DNA of 64,000 nt, from the NCBI GenBank assembly GCA_963921425.1, contig OY992832.1:21488835-21552834 (forward strand), read 5' to 3'. Shown here piece by piece: positions 1 to 11,102 of this stretch. The position numbers and the translations under genes are program-made. Source of the stretch: Dryas octopetala (Eukaryota > Streptophyta > Magnoliopsida > Rosales > Rosaceae). Below the pieces are notes generated by a model. That model saw only the letters and a list, made by a program, of their open reading frames with translations, was not told the origin of the DNA and made no database searches. Positions within the stretch are counted from its first letter, which is position 1, and each line of letters begins with the position of its first letter.

Positions 1-720
1 TGAGAGCTTCTTTATCTTGCCCCATAAGAAATATTTATATATCTACCACTCAAAATGAGTTAGAATTATGATATGACATTATTAAATAGTTCAATTCCTT
101 ACAATATATTATAAAAAAATAAAATTGTCTTGGAATGTTGAAGTATGAATGAACAAATGAACAAAACCTGCAGCACTGAGAAAAATTGAAGCTATTATTA
201 AAATAGACAATGGTATTTAGCCCAACTCTTGTTCCCAAGTTACATAGCATCCTTACATTTACTCTAGATATTGTTGTTTGTTTAAATACAATAGGGTGAT
301 GTGGACTTATATCATGTGCCACATAAATAAGAAAGAAAAGGGGTTGGGAAAAAAAGATTACATCTTATCATTTTCCTATTAATTAGTGGAGATCATATTG
401 GAAAGGTTATGTGGACCAATATCACAAACTAATTTGCTGAGGATGCAGATGAATAGAGCATGGAGTGGCACCACAGGGAATAGGCACAGCTGACTTGTTC
501 AAAAGAGTTTTATTGGATGAGAGATAATCATCATTGTCTGCTCAAAATCACAAATGGAATGACATTATTAACACAAAACGACATTATTTTCTAACATAAC
601 CGCGTGGGGTCGTGGACGTTTCGACCCAATCCAACCCCATATCCCCAAATTTCCAATTTCACTCGGAAAAGTATCTCTCTCTCTATCTCTCTCCCACTTC
701 ATTCTTAATTTTGAACCTCA
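1..720. other. Intergenic DNA upstream of the NAC gene
   Basis: AT-rich spacer and distal promoter of the NAC gene. No coding region, RNA gene or element is supported here. A short CT-rich tract at about 671-698 lies just upstream of the TATA box, as is common in plant promoters. Confidence 0.5.
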
Positions 721-730
721 ACCACCTCTA

Positions 731-738
731 TATAAATA
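731..738 (+). promoter_or_regulatory. TATA box of the NAC gene
   Basis: TATAAATA lies 72 bases upstream of the NAC start codon, at the end of a CT-rich tract. A TATA box usually sits about 30 bases before the transcription start, so the 5' leader would be roughly 40 bases. The position is seen; the use is inferred. Confidence 0.65.
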
Positions 739-802
739 GCTCTTACCCAACACAATTGATATTTAATTCAAACACCACAAACATAGAAATACTACAAACT
801 AC

Positions 803-1902
803 ATGGAGGAGCAGCTGCCAGCAGGTTTTCGTTTTTACCCAACAGAAGAAGAATTGGTCTCCTTCTATCTTCTCAACAAGCTTGAAGGGAGGAGAGCAGA
901 TAAAATTGGTCTTGTAATCCCAGACATAGACATTTATAGCAAAGAGCCATGGGACCTTCCAAGTACAATTCTCTTCTTCCCATTTCATCCGCCATTGTTT
1001 TAGTACAATTTAGTATAGTCCAGTACAATCCAGTATGGAGAAATGGGTACTAAAAATTGTACAGTAGATGAGTATTAATTTTGTTTTATGATTGCAGAGT
1101 TTTCTGGGGAGTTGTGCCAAGAAGACACTGAGCAATGGTTTTTCTTCACACAAAGGCAACAAAGAGAAGCCCAAGGAGGGAGGCCCAACAGGACCACAGG
1201 TTCTGGGTACTGGAAGGCCACAGGCTCACCTGGGTATGTCTTCTCCTCAGATAACAGGGTCATTGGAATCAAGAAAACCATGGTTTTCTATAAGGGCAAA
1301 GCTCCCACTGGAAGAAAAACCAAATGGAAGATGAATGAGTACAGAGCCATTGAAGCAATGGCAAACTCAACTACTAGCATTCCCCAGGTGTGTATAAATG
1401 ACCCAATTCCCAGTTCTTCACTCGTCCGAATCCCTTTTTCTTTTTTCTTTTTTTAATATGGGAGGATTCGAACTTGAGACAACGTTGAAAAGAGAAATAT
1501 CACTAAACCAATAACTAATTGGTATTGCTTGAATCTCTTATTAACTAGTATTGAAATTTCGTTTTTCTTTTCATGTAGTTGAGAAGTGAATTCAGATTGT
1601 GCCGAGTGTACGTGGTATCCGGGAGCTCTCGGGCATTCGACCGACGACCATTAGAACTAGCCGGAGCTCAGACACAACATGATCAAAATCAAAGTGAGTG
1701 CAGGGGGACAAGTAGTTGTTCTCAGAACAAGGCTACATTAGTGGTGGAGAAAACAAGCTCATCTGAAGAAACTTATTCATATTCAGGAGAGCTTGCTTAT
1801 GATCTCCCAGAGACTTCTGCAGGGAATAATAGTACTAATTGGGAGATGAATGGTGGTCTTGAACAACCTCTTTGGGAATGGGAACAACTCAATTTTCTGT
1901 AA
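803..1902 (+). CDS. NAC090: NAC domain transcription factor, NAC090-like
   Basis: Three exons: 803-962, 1098-1387 and 1579-1902, with GT-AG introns, giving 257 residues. The N-terminal 160 or so residues form the NAC DNA-binding and dimerisation domain. Subdomain A contains [16 protein letters not shown]. The central part has EQWFFFT and the run [11 protein letters not shown], then [19 protein letters not shown]. Subdomain E (EFRLCRVY) begins at exon 3. [11 protein letters not shown] and the acidic, aromatic C-terminal end (EWEQLNFL) are typical of the NAC090 subgroup as I recall it. In Arabidopsis, NAC090 acts in the nucleus as a regulator of salicylate-linked leaf senescence. The C-terminal third is Ser/Glu-rich, as in an activation or repression tail. 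Family and exon structure are secure. One-to-one orthology with NAC090 (rather than NAC036 or NAC061) is inferred. Confidence 0.93.
1432..1545 (-). repeat. SINE-like insertion in NAC intron 2
   Basis: Read on the minus strand, this shows a pol III B-box-like motif (AGTTCGAATCC) and ends in an A-rich tail, seen on the plus strand as the T-rich tract at 1432-1455. Similar tRNA-like units occur near 4.7, 7.6 and 16.6 kb. No clear flanking duplication was found, so the ends are approximate. Confidence 0.4.
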
Positions 1903-1989
1903 AACCAGAGCCACTTGTAAAACTGCTGCACTACTTGGATAGCTTATAGCTAGGATCATCAATCTATTTGAGGAAGCAGAGCATAGGCA

Positions 1990-3300
1990 TAACTTAATTT
2001 AGATGTAGTCAAATTCTAATGTTTTTTTTTTTTCCACCTTTTCTCTTGTCAAGTGAGTCAAGGGTGAAAGTAAAATTGGAAGAAAGTTGAAAAGAAGAAA
2101 AATTAGAAGAAAAGTTGTAACCATTAATTCATTATGTGTTAAATAAATAATTATATTTCATGTTTTTTTATTATATGTAACGCTGAGTTGTTTACTTGGT
2201 TTAGCTCTAATTTGTCCCACCATGGCCTGTTGGCAACATTTGATTTGGCTAAATGTTTGGCCTTATTCACTTTGAAGATGACCACCTATATTTTGTTCTA
2301 AAACGAAAAATGAGATGTAGTGTTCAAAAACCAGTCTTGGAAATTTGAAAGAAATAGCACAACTGCAATGTTCACAAAGAAAAAATAAATAAATAAATCA
2401 TATTACACAACTCACTTATCAATATTCTCAAAATACTTCCAACTCTAATCTTAATATTTTACTTTTTTTTTTTTGGCCGAGGGGACCTTCAACTGATGCT
2501 CAAGTGAAATCAATTACTAGTTATGATGATAGCATTGTCTCCTTAAGAGAGCCATGGCCTCTTTCATCAACCTGATAGCTCCCATGATTATCTACCAAAT
2601 TAATACAAGTTTGCTAAATTGTTGATCTAGTTCTGTTGATATTGCTAATCACCATTCTTGGCCATAAATTAATGCATTTAATGCCTGCTTAAGTTTCTTG
2701 CATTCCTCTGCTTTCCATCCTGCAATTTGAGGCAGAAGATGTGGAAGTTGATAATTAATTAATACCCATTTGCAATTTTAATTAAGACCCATGTGGAAGC
2801 TAACCATTTGCAATTTTTCTCCCAACTAGTCGATCTACTAGCTAGTTTTCTTCCTTAAGAGAATGATGTCATGAACAGAGGTCCCAAATTTCAACATTCT
2901 TGGAGTATTAATGCAAATGAGCCACCCCTTTGTAGTTGTTTTATAAGTTCCCAATATTTTGCTTTTGGGAATTGTTTGGATAATATAGTTAGAAGAGCTG
3001 TAGAATATGTTTCATGTGCTCAAGTTTGATCCATTTCCTCCCAAATAAAAAAAAAAATTTAAAAATCTTATGATTTTCGGACTCATGCTCTTTATCTTGA
3101 GCAGGAGAATTCTATATGAACCCACCACATTTGCTTCATTGACCTTCCAAGAGATTATTTTCAAAACTTCCAATTTTGTCCCTCAATTAAATTAATGAAA
3201 TTAAAATATAAAAAATACAAATGGGTAACCAAAACCCATGAACCCGATGCAATCCTTACTGAACCCCCTCCCCACTTGTATGGCTCACCCTCAAATCTGG
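1990..3300. other. Intergenic, no gene seen
   Basis: AT-rich spacer after the NAC gene. It contains homopolymer runs (near 2020 and 2464) but no open frame with family resemblance and no repeat with definable ends. Confidence 0.5.
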
Positions 3301-3322
3301 AGGCTAGCAAGGTCAATCCTAT

Positions 3323-4350
3323 ACTCAACTCCGCTCTCATTATTGATTCCTCTCCCGTGCAACCGCAATACTAGAGTCTCCACCTTGCCTAGTCTAGACT
3401 CTATCTCTCTACTATTCCAACCACTGGCAGATCTTAGAATCGAATCGAACGTCATGGGGTCAAGATTAAGAAGTCTACGAATATTTATTTGGCTTATTCG
3501 TGAATTTGCCCCCTGAAACTAACTTTTTTTTTTCACTTTACCACCTGAAACTAAAATTCTCACACTTTACTCCTCGAACTTTACACTCTCATCTACACCC
3601 TCAACTCCATCCATTATCTGGAGTTCTAGAGCTCCGTTTTGAGTTATCTTTATATGGTTGTAAAGAGAAAATGTATAGCTGCAAAATGAGTATAAGACTG
3701 CTAATTTTGGTGAAGGTTTGAGGGGTCAAAAGTTGGGCCAAAGTTAAGATAAAAACTGGGCTAATGGTTGAAATTGACGAAACTTGGCTATTGAGAGTCA
3801 TTTGTAAAGTTCGAGGGACAAAGTGGGAGAATTTAACTTTCAGGGGGCAAAATAAAAAAAAGGTTAATTGCAGGGGGCAAATCCATGAATAAGCCTATTT
3901 ATTTTGGATAAAAAAAAATATGATTTCTAGGTGGAAATGTATAATTTCTAGGTTGAACAAACCCTTTTGTAGATAAGCTATTCGAATTTGATCTCGAATA
4001 TTAGGATCATAATCCGACATTAGAGGACGAAGTCCATGGTCTGCAGGAAGGGCCGCCAAAATTACATCTAACTCACTTTGTTTTGAATATCATGTGAGAC
4101 TTTCTGTTGTGTCTTCTCTCATTCTCTCCTCTTTCAGACATTTCTTCAAACACCTTGCCCCTGCAACTCCACCAACATTCATGGGTTCAACTGTTCAAGG
4201 GGTCAACCACTTTCTTCAAGCCTAGGATTTCTGGGTTCATAGGGTCAATTGACCTCATTGACCCCATTGTAGATCTGCCCTTGATTCCAACACCGGGTAC
4301 TCAATCACGAATTCTCAATTTAGTGATTCTTATTAAAACTAAATTGATTG
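3323..4350 (+). pseudogene. Decayed copy of the F-box gene leader region (copy A, distal part)
   Basis: Bases 3323-3430 align by eye with the presumed first, untranslated exon of the intact F-box gene (about 11690-11788). They share the signatures GATTCCT..CCCGTGCAAC and AGAGTCTCCACCTTGCCTAG. The stretch around 4280-4350, with a donor-like GGGTACTCAATC, matches the start of its intron. A 405-bp MITE at 3491-3895 splits this copy. There is no coding potential. Confidence 0.5.
3491..3895. mobile_element. MULE-like MITE (405 bp) with a perfect 9-bp TSD
   Basis: Terminal inverted repeats start GGCTTATTCGTGAATTTGCC on the left. The right end read in reverse is GGCTTATTCATGGATTTGCC. Direct repeats of TATTTATTT flank it at 3482-3490 and 3896-3904. 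A 9-bp target duplication and long terminal repeats point to the Mutator superfamily. It encodes no transposase. Confidence 0.85.
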
Positions 4351-4689
4351 TTAATTCCATTTATAAAATTTTGAAATTGAGGATGTCATCATTGAGGATT
4401 TTTTTGCTAATAAATAAAGGTTATGATTATTCTTTAGTATTCTAATTTACCTTAAAATATATGAATTAACATGATCATTAATGACTGATATCCTTATCAT
4501 TTATCATGATTGTTGCCTCCTCTGATTTTTTTTATTAATTGTTGATCGAACACAAATATTTATTATGTGGTTGTGCGGATATTGATGAACATAAGCTTCT
4601 AAAATTGAAATGAAATCAACATTTTTTTTATTTCAAGAGGAGATCGATTTTGGGTACACATTTTGGATTTAATTCTCATATTATGTTTT

Positions 4690-4772
4690 TTTTTTTTTTT
4701 TTTTTGAGTTAGGGAGAGAGGGGTTCGAACTTGGGTGCATTGTGGGTAATTCTAAGGTTCTTCCAACTAGCT
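4690..4772 (-). repeat. SINE-like unit in array copy A
   Basis: On the minus strand it reads as a tRNA-like head. An A-box-like segment near CTAGTTGGAAG is followed by a B-box-like AGTTCGAACCCC, then an A-rich tail (the T run at 4688-4706 on the plus strand). The equivalent position in copy B carries the same unit, so the insertion predates the duplication. Confidence 0.45.
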
Positions 4773-5360
4773 CATATTATGTTCTTTAATACAAGAACTC
4801 AAGGTATTACTGTGTGTAACCTCGTGACATAATGATGTAGTGTTACTAATCTACTTAAATTATAATATATGTATAATTATTAAGATCTAAAATCTTAAAC
4901 ACTAAAGCTTAAATAATTTCTTTAAAAATTGTACATGTTTTATAATTTGAGTGAATTTATACATATATTAGCATGTCACGTGATGTTTTAGTTACATACA
5001 ATAATTTTAACAATATTACATACGCACACCAACTTTAACATTATAGTAACCTTATTATATATACTTTTATAATAATAATAATATTTATAATTATAATGCT
5101 TTACAATATAACTTGCTATTTCTCTATTTTTTTTAGTGCTACTATTTGTATACTTTTTTTTGTCTTTTTGTACACCTCTCTCCTTCATTTATTAAATTAC
5201 AATTCTAACTCCTAGCCCAAATAATCATAATACTCTCGTTACACATCCCAAACCAACAATCACCATCTCCAAGTCCACACCCACCCCGATCCGACCATCA
5301 CCGGCGCCGCCCCATGGCGGTGCCTCCCATTCTCTCTCCTTCCTCTCTCTTCTCTCTTGT

Positions 5361-5394
<34 letters not shown>

Positions 5395-5404
5395 TCTCTC
5401 TCTC
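5361..5404. repeat. (TC)n microsatellite
   Basis: Nearly pure TC dinucleotide tract of about 44 bases with one interruption (TA), inside the element at 5135-6555. Confidence 0.9.
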
Positions 5405-5803
5405 CCTGTCCTCACCCTGACCCCACCCTCAGCCACCCCCGCCACTGGCAAGGTCGCTAGGAATGGAGTTGAGGGGAGAGGCTAGGATAGTGCCAGCAAG
5501 CCACATTTGTGTAACTTTATAACTTTTTGGCTGCATGTGGCTGTTTCTTTACGTCACTAACATATCCCAGCTGATATGTTTTGTTTTTTATTTTGGGGTT
5601 CATCTTCATCAATTGTAGCTCACTTTTAATTTTTAGGAGGGCTTTTAAATTGAATCGGTGACTAATGTGTGCAGAATTGTTTGCTAGCTAGTGAGGTCGC
5701 TCAGAAGCTTCCGATCTAGGTCGCCGGCCTCCCTTTCCGTCCAGCCAGGGGGCTGCATGGGTGAGTGACAGAGAAAGTGAGAGGGAAGAGAAAAAGAGAG
5801 AGC

Positions 5804-5805
<2 letters not shown>

Positions 5806-5841
<36 letters not shown>
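5806..5841. repeat. (AG)n microsatellite
   Basis: Pure AG tract of about 36 bases, flanked by further purine-rich sequence, inside the element at 5135-6555. Confidence 0.9.
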
Positions 5842-5844
<3 letters not shown>

Positions 5845-6278
5845 AAGAAAAAGAGAAAAAGGAAAGAGAAAGAGAGATGGAGGGGGAGGAGGTTCGCCGG
5901 TGATGAATCCGGCGACATCGGCGGCTCTGTGCAGAGTGGGTCAGGTATTGTGGTTGTTTAATTTTTTTCATTTTCGAAATCAAGGTCATCATCTTCCTCA
6001 TTACCAGTAGGAGCATCAATCACACTAAGGGCATTCCTCTGAAGCTTCACTTCTATGCCATTTGTATGAACCTGCAGATTCATTTATTGGAACTTGAGTA
6101 CCATTCTCATGCATACCACAAATGCCAAATGAAATAGAAAAAGATGAACAGATTCACGGGAAACCTTCAGGTTCATGAAGAAAAAAGAGAAGCACAAACC
6201 CCGTTCTAGGTAAACCAATCAATCTGTAGGTGTTTAATTTTTTTTTTTTTTCTGTGTAAGGGTGTGGCTGGGTTGAAA

Positions 6279-6281
<3 letters not shown>

Positions 6282-6321
<40 letters not shown>
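6282..6321. repeat. (GA)n microsatellite
   Basis: Pure GA tract of about 40 bases, inside the element at 5135-6555. Confidence 0.9.
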
Positions 6322-6324
<3 letters not shown>

Positions 6325-6572
6325 AAAGAGAGAGAGGTGGGGTTGGGGGTGCTGCGCACAGTAGTGCTGGTTTTGGGTGGGAGGTGTGTATTGTTTGGGT
6401 GGGGTGAGTGTGTTTTAGAATAGAGATATTTTGGTAATAAAATGAGTGTGCAAAAATAAATTTCAAATTTTAAAAGAGAGTAAGGGATGTGTTGGCAGAA
6501 AAAATGAAGAAAATGGTGCGCAAAAAGAAAAAAAAAAAAGTGCAAATAGCATCACATTTTTTTTTTTTTGTA

Positions 6573-7000
6573 CTTAATGCATGAAAGTTGTTCAAAATCA
6601 AAATTCAGATCTCCAAAGCTACTTAATTTGCTTAGAAATACTCCTAAGGCTACATGGAAATTCTCTGATGCGTTTCAAGTGTGTATGCTAGCCTTGGTTC
6701 TCTCTTAAGGTACAACACAAATACGACACGAGTATGATTAGGCCACATATAATGAGCCATGCCATGCCTAGCTAGGTCTAGGATATTTGGGCGAGCACAA
6801 GCACAACACAATTTTTAAAGAGGAAACGCGAGCATGACACACAACATGAATATGCCCAACTTAAATGAGTTGGACCGACATAGTACGACTCATTTGACAC
6901 CCACGTGGCAACTTAGAGTGCATGGAAGCCTTGGCCCTCTCCCCCATTCCTTTCTTTGTTAGAGCCCATCAAAACTTCTAATGATGCCACAAATATTTAG
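6573..7000 (+). pseudogene. F-box gene fragment, copy A
   Basis: This aligns with 12742-12935 of the intact F-box gene. It retains the TACTTAATGCATG equivalent of the start region, then a run equivalent to the F-box (TCTGATGCGTTTCAAG), and after an insertion CCTTTCTTTGTTAGAGCCCATC. Frame and start context are lost. An insertion of about 215 bp (6705-6918) splits it. It ends within the first quarter of the gene. Confidence 0.7.
6705..6918. mobile_element. Small dispersed element (hAT-like body) in copy A
   Basis: Its body is rich in GCACGACACG-type words, with a TTTGACACCCACGTGG end. This composition is common in plant hAT-derived repeats. The same element occurs at 8194-8408 at the same site in copy B, and alone at about 9331-9532. 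Similar words flank it (GCCTTGGTTCTCTC before, GCCTTGGCCCTCTC after). Class and exact ends are uncertain. Confidence 0.5.
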
Positions 7001-7270
7001 GCGCTTAATGAACAAATATTTAGATACGTAACAATTGAATGTTGCATGGGAATAAATGCGGAACTTGACAAGTTGTTTAAGCGCTTAACAGTCAAATATT
7101 TAATTTCCCACATTTCGTATTTAAATGCATAACAGACAAATATTTAGATACCTAACAACCAAATGTTTTATCGAATTGAATGCGGAATCTGATAAGTCGT
7201 TTAAGCGTTTACTGATCGAATATTCTTTCACATTCATATTTAGATGCTTAACTTACAAATATTTAGATAC
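6985..7270. repeat. Short AT-rich repeats ending array unit A
   Basis: Degenerate repeats of AACAAATATTTAGATAC and TTAAGCGCTTAAC-type words. The same block ends unit B at about 8485-8734 and reappears at 8985-9080. No coding potential. Confidence 0.55.
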
Positions 7271-7589
7271 TTAATTCCATTCATAAAATTTTGAAATTAA
7301 GGATGTCATTGTTGAGGATTTTTTGGTTGTGATTATTCTTTCGTATTCTAATTTACCTTAAAATATATGAATTAGCATGATCATTAATGATTGATATCTT
7401 TATCATGATTGTTGCCTCCTCTGATTCTTTTTATTAATTGATTTTGATCAAACACAAATATTTATTATGTGGTTGTGCGGATATTGATTAACATAAGCTT
7501 CTAAAATTGAAATGAAATCAACATTTTTTTTTATTTCAAGAGGAGATTTTGGGTACACATTTTCGATTTAATTCTCATATTATGTTTTT

Positions 7590-7680
7590 TTTTTTAGTTG
7601 GGGAGAGACGAGTTCGAACTTGGATGCATTGTGAGTAATTTTACATCCCTTCCAACTGTGCTACCCAACAACTGTCTCAT
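7590..7680 (-). repeat. SINE-like unit in array copy B
   Basis: Minus strand: an A-box-like GGTAGCACAGTTGG, then about 40 bases later a B-box-like AGTTCGAACTC, then CTCCCCAACT and an A tail (the T run at 7586-7595). This is the layout of a tRNA-derived SINE. It is the best preserved of the related units at 4.7, 7.6 and 16.6 kb. Confidence 0.55.
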
Positions 7681-8052
7681 ATTATGTTTTTTAATACAAG
7701 AACTCAAGGTATTATTATGTGTAACCTCGTGACATGCTGATGTGGTGTTACTAATCCACTTAAATTATAATATGTGTATAATCATTAAGATCTAAAATCT
7801 TAAACACTAAACCTTAAATAATACTCTTAAAAATTGTACGTAAACGTGTTATAATTTGAGTAAATTTATAACACTATATTAACATGTCATGTGGTGTTTT
7901 AGTTACATACAATAATTTTAACATTACTAAGTACACCAACTTTAACATTATAGTAACGTACCTTATTATATATACTTTTATAATAATAATAATCATATAT
8001 ATAATTATAATGCTTCAAAATAAACTTGCTAACTGTTTCTCTATTTTTTTTT

Positions 8053-8490
8053 TAGTACTTAATGCATGGAAGTTGTTCAAAATCCAAATTCAAATCTTCC
8101 AAGCTACGTAATTTGCTTAGAAATACTCCTAATTAAAGCTACTTGGAAAGTCTCTGATACGTTTCAAGTGTGTATGCAAGCCTTGGTCCTCTCTTAAGGC
8201 ATAACACAAATACGGCACGAGTATGATTTGGCCACATATAGTGAGCCATGCCATGCCTAGGTCTAGGATATTTGGGTGAGCACGAGCACAACACGATTTT
8301 TAAATGGGAAATACGAGCACGACACACATGCCTCATGAATATGCCTAACTTAAATGAGTTGGACCAACATAGTACGACTCATTTGACACCCACGTGGCAA
8401 CTTAGAGTGCATGGAAGCCTTGGCCCTCTCCTCCATCCCTTTCTTTGTTAGAGCCGATCAAAACTTCTAATGATGCCACAAATATTTTGA
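8053..8490 (+). pseudogene. F-box gene fragment, copy B
   Basis: Equivalent to the fragment in copy A but without the 1.4-kb element. The T-rich acceptor-like tract runs directly into TTTAGTACTTAATGCATGG. It covers the start and F-box part, then is interrupted by the element at 8194-8408 and resumes with CCTTTCTTTGTTAGAGCC. No open frame is kept. Confidence 0.7.
8194..8408. mobile_element. Small dispersed element (hAT-like body) in copy B
   Basis: Same element at the same position as in copy A. The flanking 16-base direct repeats are clearest here (AAGCCTTGGTCCTCTC at 8178-8193 and AAGCCTTGGCCCTCTC at 8415-8430). They look like a target duplication. Because copies A and B share it, it inserted before they duplicated. 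Confidence 0.55.
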
Positions 8491-9159
8491 CTCTTAACAA
8501 ACAAATATTTAGATACGTAACGATTGAATGTTGCATTGGAATAAATGTGGAACCTGACAAGCTGTTTAAGCACTTAACGGTCAAATATATTTTCACATTC
8601 TGTATTTAAACACATAACAAAAAAATATTTAGATACCTAACAACCAAATGTTGTATCGAATCGTTGAAGTGTTTAATGATTGAATATTCTGTCTAATTCG
8701 TATTTAGATGCTTAACTAACAAATATTTAGATACTTAATTCCATTCATAAAATTTTGAAATTAAGGATGTCATTATTGGGGATTTTTTGGCTAATAAATA
8801 AGGGTTGTGATTAATCTTTCATATTATAATCTATCTCAAAATATATGAATTAGCATGACCATTAATGACTGATATCTTTATCATGATTTTTGCCTCCTTT
8901 GATTCTTTTTATTTATTGATATTGATCAAACACAAATATTTATTTTGTCGTCGTGCGGATATTGATGAACATAAGCTTTAAGGGTTTAATGATCAAATAT
9001 TCTCTCACATTTGTATTTAGATGCTTAACGAACAAATATTTAGATACTTAACGGTTGAATATTCTATCACATTCTATATTATTATGGAAAGTAAATTGGG
9101 TTGGGTTGTATAGTGAGAGAAAATTGGGGTGGGTTGTATAGTGAGAGAATGAAGGTGCT

Positions 9160-9270
9160 AATATATATATTTTTTTAATCAACTGTTGTCCATCAAATTA
9201 GAACTCATAACCTACTCCGAAAAAAGTAGAAAGGGAGCCATCAATTAGACTAAAAAATCATTGGCAAAGT
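9160..9270 (-). repeat. Possible SINE-like remnant
   Basis: T-rich start followed by AGAACTCATAACCTACTCC and AGCCATCAATTAGAC. On the minus strand this resembles a worn tRNA-derived unit with an A tail. Evidence is weak and no flanking duplication was found. Confidence 0.25.
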
Positions 9271-9330
9271 AGGTGTTCATTTAGAAGTAACCCTAAAAAA
9301 TAAAATATAAAACGGTAAACAAATGGGCCA

Positions 9331-9532
9331 ATTTAAGGCACAAAACAAATAGAACACTAAGTATAATTAGGCCACGAACAGTTAATGGGTTGTGTCGTAC
9401 CTAGTTTTTGGATATTTGAGCCGGCAAAAGTATAACATGATTTTTAAATTGGAAACATGAGCACAACACACAATATGAATAGGCCCGACTTAAATAAGTC
9501 GGGCCGATGCAACCCAACCCACGTGGCAACTT
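9331..9532. mobile_element. Third copy of the small dispersed element
   Basis: Starts TTAAGGCACAAAACAAATAG and ends CCCACGTGGCAACTTAGAG, like the copies at 6705-6918 and 8194-8408. Here it is not inside an F-box fragment, which supports independent mobility. Confidence 0.5.
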
Positions 9533-9579
9533 AGAGGCTCCCTATATTTTTGTTATTTTTTATTTTTTTCCACGTGCCA

Positions 9580-10490
9580 AATCTCGCTTAGCTCCACTTT
9601 CCATTCATGATTCCTTCCCCTAGGCTTTCCATGTTGCCTTATTAGTCATTCTTGATCCTTCCCCCGTGCAACCGCAGTAATATAGTCTCCACTTTCCCTA
9701 TCAGAAACACTAGACTCTATCTCTCCAAAATTTTCAACGCCAGGTACTTGATCTCTCACATTCACTCACTAATTCTCAATTAACTTAGAGATTCTTATTC
9801 AAACCAAATTGATTGTCAATTCCATTCATAAAATTTTGAAACTTTCTTATGGTATTATAATTTATCTCAAAATGTCTAAATTAGCTTGATCATTAATATT
9901 GAACGATTCTTCATTTGCCCCACTCTGATTCTTTTTTATTAATTGATATCGATTGAACACAAAGAATTATTCTATATTATGTTTTGTGCATGGTGCCATT
10001 GATTAAACATTAGCTTAAGAAATTGAAATGAAATTCAACCTCTTTTACATTCCAAGAGGAAAGAGAACACATTTTTGTTTTAATTCTCAGCATATGTTCT
10101 TAAAATACAAACTCTCAGGTATCATTATTATCTACACCAACTTTAACATTATAAAAAAGTTATTATATTTACTTTAATAATAATGGATCATACTCATAAT
10201 TACAATGCTTCATAATAACTTGCTCATTGTTTCTCTTTTTTTTTGTTTTGTACTTTATACATGGAAGTTGATCCAAATTTTAAATCCAGATCTATCCAGC
10301 GACATTATATATATGCTGTGAAATAATCCCAATAATATTGGGCAATGCACTTTAGGTGAGTATGCAATCACGGGTCCTCTCTCACAGTCTCACCACAACC
10401 CTCCCTTTGTTTGTGCACGCCTATCTAAACTTCTAATGCTGTTGCAACAATCTCACTCGTCGTTTCTTGAGGACTACCACAAAACGTCAT
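9580..10490 (+). pseudogene. F-box gene 5' copy D (leader exon, intron, coding start)
   Basis: The whole 5' part of the F-box gene can be followed in degraded form. The leader exon lies at about 9640-9743 with a preserved donor (CAG|GTACTTGATC, GT at 9744-9745). The intron carries the ATTCATAAAATTTTGAAA block. The coding start region at about 10246-10480 includes the equivalent of CTTCCAGTGTTGCCGCAACAAT. It is truncated there, with no open frame. Confidence 0.65.
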
Positions 10491-11090
10491 TTATTCATTT
10501 CTCTATATAAATCAACCAAGATGAAACAAGTCCAACAGCTGCCATGCACCTTCTAATACTTTCGGAGTAGTCCCATTCAATTTCTTATGGTTCAAATACC
10601 AATGACTTAATTTATTCATACCTTTCTAATTCTATCTGTGATCCTCCCTAAGGCTCATTACGGTGCGGCATGATGTATCTACACTTGCAGAATCATATGA
10701 TTGTGATCGAGTGTTTACGCTCGCCCCAACATGGATCTGCCCCTGCCAGTTGATGATGGTTGTGGGGGGAGGCGATCAACAAGGTGGGTGGAAGAGAGGG
10801 TGGGAGGGTGGTTGTGGTTGTTTATTTTTTCTTTGAAATAAGGGCTAAAAAGAATTTTTTGAAAACTTTAATATATGAGGGTAGGGAAAACAATTTGGGG
10901 GTATGTTTAAAGGCTTCTAACAACATTTAAGTTATTTAACTATTTTTCCCAAGTAAGCCTATTTCACTTGTACTCAGCTCCACTCGCCATTCCTTACTCC
11001 TTCCCTCGGGCAACCACATTAGTATACTCTCCATCTTGCTCATCTCCAGCATAAGACTCTATATCCAACACCCAATATCTGTCCAATTTT
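10490..11090. other. Spacer with a further F-box leader-like copy
   Basis: No gene is seen at 10490-10960. Bases 10975-11085 (CCTTCCCTCGGGCAACCACA, then GTATACTCTCCATCTTGCTC) resemble the leader exon of the F-box gene. That makes this another partial copy, cut by the MITE at 11103-11632. Confidence 0.45.
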
Positions 11091-11102
11091 TATTAAATTT
11101 TT

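Larger units (their letters stand above)
5135..6555. mobile_element. MULE-like element (1421 bp) with GA/CT microsatellites
   Basis: It interrupts copy A. The uninterrupted sequence is seen in copy B at about 8030-8060. Direct repeats ATTTTTTTT lie at 5126-5134 and 6556-6564. The ends are imperfect inverted repeats, GTGCTACTATTTG on the left and GTGATGCTATTTG on the right read in reverse. No transposase is present. The interior has three dinucleotide tracts and purine-rich, GC-richer stretches. These give open frames only as an artefact of the repeats. Confidence 0.75.
4351..8995. repeat. Tandem array of F-box gene 5' regions (copies A, B, C)
   Basis: Three successive units each start at TTAATTCCATT, at 4351, 7271 and 8735. 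B is 1464 bp long. A is 2920 bp, or about 1490 bp without the 1421-bp element and its 9-bp TSD at 5135-6564. C is cut off near 8970. Each unit begins with sequence matching the intron in the leader of the intact F-box gene. A and B continue into a fragment of its coding start, then into short AT-rich repeats built on AACAAATATTTAGATAC. A block of the same intron also precedes the intact gene. Confidence 0.75.

Noticed and set aside
5684-6019. Several long open frames rich in Arg/Glu or Ser/Leu across GA/CT tracts
   Set aside because: Dinucleotide repeats keep frames open on both strands. There is no domain, and they lie inside a transposon.
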